16,305 bases of DNA, taken from assembly GCA_050015815.1 (NCBI GenBank), contig JBEKAR010000022.1, positions 1 to 16,305 on the forward strand, read 5' to 3'. The notes under the pieces are model-generated. The model was not told the DNA's origin and ran no database searches. It worked only from the letters and a program-made list of their open reading frames with translations. The stretch comes from JAJRAL01 sp050015815. Lineage in GTDB: Archaea; Thermoplasmatota; Thermoplasmata; Methanomassiliicoccales; UBA472. Below are positions 1 through 5,218 of the stretch, in pieces (position 1 is the first letter of the stretch; every line of letters begins with the position of its first letter). Made by a program: the position numbers and the translations under genes.

Positions 1-2
1 AG

Positions 3-674
3 GAGGACGTGGAGAGGGAGATCGCCGCCGTCGACGCGATCGTGGCGAAGCACAACGGCAAGAAGATGCCCGATGAGACGGGCCAGCACGAGTGGGACGA
101 GCGATGCTACGAGTTCCGCTCGCGCGAGGTCGGCCTGGGCAACATCCCCGGCGAGGTCGTCTCTCGGCTGAAGGACTTCGACGCGATGGCCGACGGATGT
201 TACAAGCTGCTCTGGGATCTCAAGCTGGAGGGCGCGATCATCGGCATCATGTGCGACCGCAACACGGTCATGTTCATGCCGTACTACTTCCTCGACACAG
301 ACGACCTCCTGAGCCTGATGTCGTTCTCCTACAACAAGAAGACGTCCGACCTGGCGTTCCAGCACGGCGGAAGGCCGCTCGGCTTCGGGTCTTTCTTTGC
401 GGCGAACCTGAAGATCGTCAGAGGGAAGGACGCTACCGAGGAGATGAAAAGGATCAAGGAGGCCCTGGACAAGAACGAGATCATGAACCCGGGCCATCTC
501 CTCGAGATGGACACGCGCTTCGGCATCAGCATCTCCTCTGGTTTGTTCGAACTGGCGATGGACGGCATCGGCGTGGCGAAGAAGATGATCCCGCGCCAGC
601 AGCAGTTCGATGATAAGGCCGAGGTCTACGAGGCGGAAAGGGCGAAGAAGGAGAAGGAAGAGCACCGGCACTGA
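3..674 (+). CDS. FAD-linked oxidase, C-terminal part (5' end outside window)
   Basis: This is the C-terminal 223 residues of what looks like an FAD/FMN-containing dehydrogenase of the glycolate oxidase/D-lactate dehydrogenase (GlcD-like) group, which oxidises 2-hydroxy acids and passes electrons to a partner or quinone. The frame is open to the left edge, so the start lies outside. A GTG at 9 sits only 2 nt after an AGGAGG string and is better read as an internal valine. Family support is the terminal pattern of a helix-rich stretch followed by EIMNPGHLLEMD, corresponding to the NPGK-type motif near the end of FAD-oxidase C domains, and a length matching that domain alone. The tail is Lys/Glu-rich and ends AKKEKEEHRH. 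The FAD-binding half is not visible, so the substrate cannot be given. The gene is convergent with the YHS/copA unit, with 51 bp between the stops. Confidence 0.75.
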   Translation, partial: EDVEREIAAVDAIVAKHNGKKMPDETGQHEWDERCYEFRSREVGLGNIPGEVVSRLKDFDAMADGCYKLLWDLKLEGAIIGIMCDRNTVMFMPYYFLDTDDLLSLMSFSYNKKTSDLAFQHGGRPLGFGSFFAANLKIVRGKDATEEMKRIKEALDKNEIMNPGHLLEMDTRFGISISSGLFELAMDGIGVAKKMIPRQQQFDDKAEVYEAERAKKEKEEHRH

Positions 675-691
675 CCGCCATCACTCGCTCC

Positions 692-710
692 CTTCCCTTC
701 AGAAAGGAAG
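692..710. terminator. Imperfect inverted repeat between convergent genes
   Basis: CTTCCCTTC (692-700) and GAAAGGAAG (702-710) are complementary with one mismatch and almost no spacer. A real hairpin would pair only the outer five or six bases. It lies in the 51 bp between two convergent stop codons, where transcription should end. There is no clear T-run, so the terminator role is an inference from position. Confidence 0.25.
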
Positions 711-725
711 AATGGGTTCAGACCC

Positions 726-872
726 TCACTTTGAGTACTTCTCCGGGTCGGAGTCGAACTTCTTCTTGCAGCCAGGTGCGCAGAAGTAATAGGTCTTGCC
801 CTTGTACACACTCTTCCACTTCGCCGTCTTCTCGTCCACTTCCATCTTGCATATCGGGTCTATCGCCGTCAT
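726..872 (-). CDS. Small YHS-domain protein, translationally coupled to copA
   Basis: This 48-residue protein is made almost entirely of one YHS domain, a small Cys-containing metal-binding fold found alone or fused to heavy-metal ATPases. The start MTAIDPICKMEV gives the first Cys (C8). The segment YYFCAPGCKKKF supplies C31 and C35, and the end DPEKYSK is the usual close of the domain. Its ATG (872-870) overlaps the copA TGA (871-869) as ATGA, a typical sign of translational coupling, so both proteins should come from one mRNA. This points to a role with the ATPase in copper (or related metal) binding or delivery; that role is inferred. There are no membrane segments or signal peptide, so it should be cytosolic. 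Its short length makes it easy for gene callers to miss. The domain match is clear by eye. Confidence 0.88.
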   Translation of the reverse strand: MTAIDPICKMEVDEKTAKWKSVYKGKTYYFCAPGCKKKFDSDPEKYSK

Positions 873-3382
873 TTCTTCGCCTCTTGTCTCCTCTTGATTT
901 CAGGAGTGTAACGCTTGAGCAGTGCCGCGTTCGAGACGACCGTCACCGAGCTGAAGGCCATCGCCCCGGCCGCGATAATCGGGGGAAGCAGCACGTTGAA
1001 GAACGGGAAGAGTATGCCCGCCGCTATCGGTATCCCCGCCGTGTTGTAGCCAAACGCCCAGAAGAGGTTCTGCCTGATCTTCTGCATCGTCCTCTTCGAC
1101 AACTGTATCGCGGCGACGACGTCCCTCACGTCGTTCCTCACCAGCACCATGCTGCCTGTCTCTATCGCAACGTCCGTGCCGGAACCGATGGCTATTCCGA
1201 CGTCCGCCTTCGCCAGCGCGGGGGCGTCGTTCACCCCGTCCCCGACCATGGCCACGATCCTGCCCTTCTTCTGGAGCTTGTCGACCTCTTTCGCCTTGTC
1301 TTCGGGCAGGACCTCCGCCAGCACCTGCGCTATTCCGAGCTGCTTCGCGATCACGTCGGCGGTGCGCCGGTTGTCCCCCGTCAGCATCGCCACCTCGATT
1401 CCCATGTCCTTGAGCGCCTGGACGGCCTCGACCGCCTCCGGCTTGATCACATCCGCCACGGCTAGCACGCCTGCAATGCGCCCATCGACGCAGAGTATCA
1501 TCGCGGTCTTGCCCTCGCCCTCGGCCTTCTGCACCGTCGCCTCAACCTCGTCGTCGAGCTTGATCTCCAAATCGCCATAGAGCCGCCGGTTTCCGACAAG
1601 GATCATCTCCCCCTCATGTTCCGCCCCGACCCCCATACCTGGAAGCCCCTCGAACGAGGCGGCGTCAGGGACCACCATTCCCTTCGAACCGGCCTTCCTC
1701 ATTATCGCCTGCCCTAGCGGGTGCTCGGAACCCTTCTCGGCGATGCTTGCGAGCCTGATCACTTCGTCCTCAGCCAGGTCGAAGGCGAAGACGTCGGTGA
1801 CTTCAGGCATCCCCTTCGTCAGGGTACCGGTCTTGTCGAAGACGACCGTATTGACGTTGCCCGCGATTTCCAGCGCCTCGCCTGACTTGACGAGGATGCC
1901 GTTCTCCGCCCCCCTTCCCGTTCCAACCATAATGGCGGTCGGGGTCGCGAGCCCGAGGGCGCAAGGACACGCAATCACGAGCACCGAGATGAAGGCGGTC
2001 AGCGAGAAGATGAACTTCGGTGTGGCGATCGTGAACTGGTCGTAAGCGAAGAAGTACCAGACGATGAGAGTGATGATAGCGATGCCGATCACCGTCGGGA
2101 CGAACACGCCGGCGACGCGGTCCGCGAGCCGTTGCACCGGCGCCTTCGAGCCCTGCGCCTCCTCGACCAGGCGGACGATCTGGGCCAAGGCCGTATCGGC
2201 GCCCACCCGGGTCGCCCTGGCCTTGAGAACCCCGTTCTTGTTGAGCGAGCCACCGATGACCTCGGAATCGGCAGTCTTCTCGACCGGGACGCTCTCCCCG
2301 GTGAGCATCGACTCATCGACAGCGGATGAGCCTTCTGTCACGACCCCGTCGGTTGGGATCTTCTCGCCTGGACGGACGACGAAGACCTCGCCAACGTCGA
2401 CCTCGTCGACCGGGACTTCGACCTCGTTGCCCTCTCGCACAACGCGCGCCGTCTTCGCCTGGAGGTCCACCAGCTTCCTGATGGCCTCTGAGGTTGAGCC
2501 CTTCGCTTTTGCCTCGAGGTACTTGCCGAAGAGGATCAGGGTTATGATCATCGAGGCTGTGTCAAAATACGTCTCGTGAAACGCTACTGCACCGGGCGCG
2601 AAGACGACCGCCAGGCTGTAGATGTACGCAGCCGAAGTGCCAACGGCTATCAACGTGTCCATCGTCGCCGAACGATTCTTCAGGGCGATCCAGGCGCTGA
2701 CGTAGAAGCGGTACCCGGCGATGAACTGCACTGGCGTGGCGAGAAGGAATAGTACGAAGTTGCCATATTGGGAGAAGAACTCGTTATGCCCCAGAGAGGT
2801 GAAAGCCATCAGCAATGAGAGGATGAGCGTAGGCACCGAGAGAGTCGCAGCGAAGACAAGGAGGCGCTTCTGGCGCAGCATCTCCTTCTGCCTCGCTTCC
2901 TTATCTGCGTCCCGCGTCTCCGCCTCGATGACGTCGTAGCCGACCTCGCGGATCTTCCGCTTGATGTCGGCTATCCTGGCCCTCGACGGATCGTAGACCA
3001 CCCGTACCTTCTCCGTCGCCAGGTTCGCCACGGCCGACTGTACGCCGTCCAGCTCCATCAGCGCCGTCTCTATCGTTTCGACGCAGGTGGCGCAGGTCAT
3101 GCCGCCCACGGAGATCGTCGCATCGTTGACGATGACCCCGTAGCCCGCCTCCTTGACCGCGTTTGTGAGCTTCTCGATGCCAACCTTGCCGGGGTCGTAG
3201 GTGACCGTCGCCCGCTCGGTGGCAAAATTGACGGCCGCCTGGTCGACTCCCGTCACGTCTGAGAGGCTGCGTTGTATCGTCTCGGCGCAGGTCGCGCACG
3301 TCATCCCCGTCAGACCGAACGACGTCGTACGCTTGTCCGAATGCGCTTTCGTCTTTCGATCCGTGTCATCTACTTCGGGCAT
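869..3382 (-). CDS. copA: Copper-exporting P1B-type ATPase CopA
   Basis: This 837-residue membrane ATPase exports Cu+ from the cytosol. Numbering from the ATG at 3382, two heavy-metal-associated domains come first, with GMTCATC motifs (Cys 29/32 and 97/100). The rest shows the A-domain TGES (361-364), the transmembrane CPC metal site (472-474), DKTGT with phosphorylated D516, the SEHPLG nucleotide motif (H554), GDGVND (714-719), and near the C-terminus YN (779-780) and MAFSS (808-812). CPC together with YN and MxxSS is the signature of Cu+ (P1B-1) ATPases rather than Zn/Cd ones. The frame extends 24 residues further upstream, but those residues look unlike HMA-ATPase sequence, so MPEVDDTD is preferred as the start. 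No strong SD is seen. The stop overlaps the YHS gene start, giving a two-gene copper unit. No copper sensor gene is adjacent. Confidence 0.96.
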   Translation of the reverse strand: MPEVDDTDRKTKAHSDKRTTSFGLTGMTCATCAETIQRSLSDVTGVDQAAVNFATERATVTYDPGKVGIEKLTNAVKEAGYGVIVNDATISVGGMTCATCVETIETALMELDGVQSAVANLATEKVRVVYDPSRARIADIKRKIREVGYDVIEAETRDADKEARQKEMLRQKRLLVFAATLSVPTLILSLLMAFTSLGHNEFFSQYGNFVLFLLATPVQFIAGYRFYVSAWIALKNRSATMDTLIAVGTSAAYIYSLAVVFAPGAVAFHETYFDTASMIITLILFGKYLEAKAKGSTSEAIRKLVDLQAKTARVVREGNEVEVPVDEVDVGEVFVVRPGEKIPTDGVVTEGSSAVDESMLTGESVPVEKTADSEVIGGSLNKNGVLKARATRVGADTALAQIVRLVEEAQGSKAPVQRLADRVAGVFVPTVIGIAIITLIVWYFFAYDQFTIATPKFIFSLTAFISVLVIACPCALGLATPTAIMVGTGRGAENGILVKSGEALEIAGNVNTVVFDKTGTLTKGMPEVTDVFAFDLAEDEVIRLASIAEKGSEHPLGQAIMRKAGSKGMVVPDAASFEGLPGMGVGAEHEGEMILVGNRRLYGDLEIKLDDEVEATVQKAEGEGKTAMILCVDGRIAGVLAVADVIKPEAVEAVQALKDMGIEVAMLTGDNRRTADVIAKQLGIAQVLAEVLPEDKAKEVDKLQKKGRIVAMVGDGVNDAPALAKADVGIAIGSGTDVAIETGSMVLVRNDVRDVVAAIQLSKRTMQKIRQNLFWAFGYNTAGIPIAAGILFPFFNVLLPPIIAAGAMAFSSVTVVSNAALLKRYTPEIKRRQEAKK

Positions 3383-3391
3383 CGGCTCTCT

Positions 3392-3404
3392 ATTGCAAGG
3401 CAAT
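3392..3404. promoter_or_regulatory. Short perfect palindrome just upstream of copA
   Basis: ATTGC-AAG-GCAAT is a perfect 5-3-5 inverted repeat ending 10 bp before the copA start, in the 121-bp gap between the RidA stop and copA. Position and symmetry would suit an operator for a metal-responsive repressor, but the motif matches no copper operator known to me, and no clear TATA box was found in this gap. It may be chance. Confidence 0.25.
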
Positions 3405-3503
3405 CTAGAAGTACGTTCTCTCCTCAGCCACCGAGAATCTGGCTTAGTGCTCAAGAAATCCTATAGACACGGGCCTGCTCCCTTCTGCCTCGGTTTGCGG
3501 ATC

Positions 3504-3890
3504 TTACCGTTTCCTCAACTCAGCGATCGCATCTATCTCGACACTCGCCCCGAGAGGGAGAGCGGCTACCTGCAACGTAGTCCTAGATGGGAATGGCTCG
3601 GAGAAGAACGAGCCGTAGGCCTCATTGATCTCTTTGAACCCTCCAAGGTCGGTCACGAAGACCGTGGTCCTGACCACGTCCTTGAGGCCGCTGCCAGACG
3701 AAGCGAGCACGCTCGACAGGTTGCGCAGGCATTGCCTTGCCTCTTCGGCCGGCCCCCCGAGGACAAGTTTGCTGGTCTTGGGATCGATGCCTATCTGACC
3801 CGAACAGAAGACAAACCCTCCGGCCTCCAGGGCCTGGGAGTAGGGTCCGACAGGCCTGGGAGCATTCTCGGAAACGATCAATCTAGCCAT
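3504..3890 (-). CDS. ridA: RidA family (YjgF/YER057c/UK114) enamine/imine deaminase
   Basis: This 128-residue cytosolic protein is a full-length RidA, which hydrolyses reactive enamine/imine intermediates (such as 2-aminoacrylate) from PLP enzymes to keto acids and ammonia. Support includes the N-terminal RPVGPYSQA (Y17, S18), FCSGQIGIDP, the catalytic-type Arg R103 in PSRTTLQVAALP, and E118 in VEIDAIA. R103 is the residue that separates active RidA from inactive relatives. The ATG at 3890 is chosen because MARLIVSENAPRPVGPYSQA matches the normal family start; a TTG at 3908 would add six residues. No SD is visible at either. The gene lies 33 bp downstream of the HAD gene on the same strand, probably co-transcribed. 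Two PLP- or amino-acid-related enzymes (TrpB2, asparaginase) occur elsewhere in the window but not in this operon. Confidence 0.93.
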   Translation of the reverse strand: MARLIVSENAPRPVGPYSQALEAGGFVFCSGQIGIDPKTSKLVLGGPAEEARQCLRNLSSVLASSGSGLKDVVRTTVFVTDLGGFKEINEAYGSFFSEPFPSRTTLQVAALPLGASVEIDAIAELRKR

Positions 3891-3923
3891 GATGATGCTG
3901 AGCGACAAAGGTGGAGATAAGAC

Positions 3924-4622
3924 CTACCGGCCCCCAGCGCCCATATCGTCCACCGCTTCCGGGACATCGGCGGCGCTCTTCACGAAGTCCGAACCGAGCT
4001 CTCTCCATTTCTCGGCAGAGGTGGCGCCGCTGAGCAGACCTATGAACCTGGTTCCCGAGGCGCGAGCGCACACCAGGTCGATCGGATGGTCGCCCACGTA
4101 TAATACCGAGCCAGGACTGGTGCCGAGCATCGACGTGATCCTGAGCATCGCCACCGGGTTCGGCTTGGCCTCTTCGAGCGGATAGTCATCGCGGCAAACG
4201 GAATGCCTGATGAATTCCAACAGCTCAGCCTTGGCCAGCGCCGCTTCGGCGTACACCCTCGAACCTCTGGTGAGGAGGCCGACGACGAACCCGTCGTCCA
4301 TCAACCTTGCCAGTGCCTCTCTCGCTCCTTCTATCGCCTTGACGGTGGGAACGGTCGAGAGTTCGCAATCGGTCAGTATCCCTCCAAGTCTGATGTCCAG
4401 ATCTCGCACGTACCTCTCGTCCCTGAGACGCGAGATGTAGTCCCTCCCAGCCTTGATGTTGGAGAGAACGGTCTTCTCCTCGTCGACCACCTGCCTCGGC
4501 GCTCCCGATTGTTCGAGTTCTCTCACTATGCGCAGCCGCATCTCCCGGAAGTCTATGGCGCTCTCGACGAGCGTATTGTCGAGATCGAAGATCACCGCCT
4601 CGATCGAGCCGCTGCCGGACAT
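3924..4622 (-). CDS. HAD-superfamily phosphatase (phosphoglycolate phosphatase-like)
   Basis: This 232-residue cytosolic hydrolase carries all four HAD motifs. Motif I is IFDLDNTLV, with nucleophile D13 and acid/base D15. Motif II is LLTRG (T118), motif III is the Lys of EEAKPNP (K153), and motif IV is GDHPIDLVCA (D178, D182). The helical insertion between motif I and the core (about 22-95) is a C1-type cap, as in phosphoglycolate phosphatase and related small-molecule phosphatases; the substrate cannot be read from sequence. The ATG at 4622 gives MSGSGSIEAVIFDLD, a normal distance to motif I. A GTG at 4646 would add eight residues. The gene heads a (-) unit with ridA 33 bp downstream. A possible promoter is the AT-rich element at 4731-4742, giving a leader of about 85 nt. 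Confidence 0.9.
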   Translation of the reverse strand: MSGSGSIEAVIFDLDNTLVESAIDFREMRLRIVRELEQSGAPRQVVDEEKTVLSNIKAGRDYISRLRDERYVRDLDIRLGGILTDCELSTVPTVKAIEGAREALARLMDDGFVVGLLTRGSRVYAEAALAKAELLEFIRHSVCRDDYPLEEAKPNPVAMLRITSMLGTSPGSVLYVGDHPIDLVCARASGTRFIGLLSGATSAEKWRELGSDFVKSAADVPEAVDDMGAGGR

Positions 4623-4729
4623 GTCTCTTGCCAGGTATCGCGACACCGGAAATGAGACTTTCGTTTGGGGGCGAGCTCAGCGAGATTCGTTCGATTACGC
4701 CGTGAGCCAGATGTTCGGCGCACAGCAAC

Positions 4730-4743
4730 TTATATTAAATACT
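4730..4743 (-). promoter_or_regulatory. Possible TATA element for the HAD-ridA unit
   Basis: Read on the minus strand this is TATTTAATATAAG, close to the archaeal TTTAWATA TATA consensus, in the AT-rich gap between two divergent genes. The implied transcript start near 4707 leaves about 85 nt before the HAD ATG. No nearer TATA-like stretch exists. The element could also serve the plus strand. Confidence 0.35.
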
Positions 4744-4766
4744 ATGTGTAGCAATCTCAAATATGT

Positions 4767-4775
4767 ATTTTATAT
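4767..4775 (+). promoter_or_regulatory. TATA box for the octapeptide-repeat gene
   Basis: ATTTTATAT here is a good archaeal TATA element. A start about 25 nt downstream (near 4797) would fall at the left arm of the SD hairpin and leave a leader of roughly 24 nt before the ATG at 4821. The flanking region is distinctly AT-rich compared with the rest of the window. Confidence 0.5.
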
Positions 4776-4793
4776 CCACAATGCGGAACCGGG

Positions 4794-4815
4794 GTCACCT
4801 AGAAACTAAGGTGAC
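4794..4815 (+). promoter_or_regulatory. Hairpin that covers the Shine-Dalgarno of the repeat gene
   Basis: GTCACCT (4794-4800) and AGGTGAC (4809-4815) are perfect complements with an 8-nt loop; two more pairs can form inside with one bulged A. The right arm contains AAGGTGA (4808-4814), a near-ideal archaeal SD placed 6 nt before the ATG. In RNA the stem would hide the ribosome-binding site, so it could act as a translational switch (thermal, protein- or ligand-opened). Alternatively the inverted repeat is a DNA operator. If transcription starts near 4797, the left arm would be partly missing, so the exact 5' end decides between these readings. Confidence 0.5.
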
Positions 4816-4820
4816 TTAAA

Positions 4821-5090
4821 ATGAACCACAAGTTGCTGACAATTGTGGCGGCAGTATGCTTCATGTCCGCTGCACTTGGGCTCGCGGTCGTCTGCACAGG
4901 CGCTGAAGCAGGGAATCTGAACATACCGGGAGTCGACCCACACAACATTCCTGGTGTCGATCCTCACAACATACCGGGAGTCGACCCACACAACATTCCT
5001 GGTGTCGATCCTCACAACATACCGGGAGTCGACCCACACAACATTCCTGGTGTCGATCCTCACAACATCCCAGGGGTAGATCCTCACTAA
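4821..5090 (+). CDS. Secreted peptide of seven NIPGVDPH tandem repeats
   Basis: This 89-residue protein is not from a family I recognise. Residues 1-30 form a Sec-type signal peptide: MNHK, a hydrophobic core through about residue 24, and AEA (28-30) fitting an AXA cleavage site. LAVVC does not fit a lipobox well. The mature part (about 59 residues) is GNL followed by seven exact copies of NIPGVDPH (34-89), with the stop directly after the last His. Each unit has an Asp and a His, and Pro-Gly favours a turn. All base differences among the seven coding units are synonymous, so the reading frame is real and the peptide is conserved by selection or kept uniform by duplication. A strong SD (4808-4814) and a TATA box precede it. 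Possible roles, all inferred: surface or matrix peptide, extracellular metal binder, or precursor cut into short peptides. No processing or modification enzyme is adjacent. Confidence 0.85.
   Translation: MNHKLLTIVAAVCFMSAALGLAVVCTGAEAGNLNIPGVDPHNIPGVDPHNIPGVDPHNIPGVDPHNIPGVDPHNIPGVDPHNIPGVDPH
4920..5087 (+). repeat. Seven 24-bp tandem repeats in an alternating A-B 48-bp pattern
   Basis: Units start at 4920, 4944, 4968, 4992, 5016, 5040 and 5064. Units 1, 3 and 5 (type A, with ata-ccg-gga for Ile-Pro-Gly) are identical. Units 2, 4 and 6 (type B, att-cct-ggt) are identical. Unit 7 (type C, atc-cca-ggg) is distinct. A and B differ at five bases, B and C at four, A and C at six, all at third codon positions. 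The pattern implies duplication of a 48-bp A-B pair, probably by slippage or unequal exchange, from an older, synonymously diverged pair. Confidence 0.97.
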
Positions 5091-5102
5091 GTACAAGGTA
5101 CC

Positions 5103-5156
5103 GGCCCGATTCTAGTCCAGGGCTTGACCCCCAAGTATGAGTTCCTGGACCGGGCC
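5103..5156. terminator. Large bulged inverted repeat downstream of the repeat gene
   Basis: GTCCAGG (5115-5121) pairs with CCTGGAC (5144-5150). The stem continues as GGCCCG (5103-5108) with CGGGCC (5151-5156), interrupted by a 6-nt one-sided bulge (5109-5114). Thirteen base pairs with a 22-nt loop lie 12 bp after the stop of the octapeptide gene and before the convergent STAND gene. It may be a 3' stabilising structure, a terminator or a protein-binding site. No T-run follows directly. Confidence 0.4.
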
Positions 5157-5162
5157 CTTACC

Positions 5163-5178
5163 AAGACCTTCTGGTCTT
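5163..5178. terminator. Short perfect hairpin between convergent genes
   Basis: AAGACC-TTCT-GGTCTT is a perfect 6-bp stem with a tetraloop, followed on the plus strand by a pyrimidine-rich stretch to about 5217 (ending CCTTTT). It sits between two convergent stops (5090 and 5219) and is the better of two terminator candidates there. Confidence 0.4.
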
Positions 5179-5218
5179 CCCTGCCAAACCCTTTCTCAAA
5201 CCCCTTCCCGCCTTTTGA

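Noticed and set aside
1..11. AGGAGG followed by GTG at 9 as a true start for the FAD-oxidase fragment
   Set aside because: The spacing is only 2 nt, the frame is open to the left edge, and the protein matches only the C-terminal domain, so the GTG is internal.
731..1465. 244-codon plus-strand frame opposite copA and the YHS gene
   Set aside because: It is a shadow of G+C-rich coding DNA. Both minus-strand proteins are clear family members.
3383..3454. 24-residue N-terminal extension of CopA
   Set aside because: It is an Arg-rich stretch unlike any HMA ATPase start, and the internal ATG gives a normal distance to the first metal-binding domain.
4225..4728. Minus-strand frame of 167 codons overlapping the HAD gene
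   Set aside because: It is Arg-rich shadow sequence in another frame of the HAD gene, which carries all four HAD motifs.
4920..5087. CRISPR array
   Set aside because: The 24-bp units are directly contiguous with no spacers and encode an in-frame peptide.
4806..5096. Minus-strand reading frame of 96 codons across the octapeptide repeats
   Set aside because: It is open only because the repeat unit is a multiple of three without reverse stops. It has no promoter, and the synonymous pattern fits the plus-strand frame.
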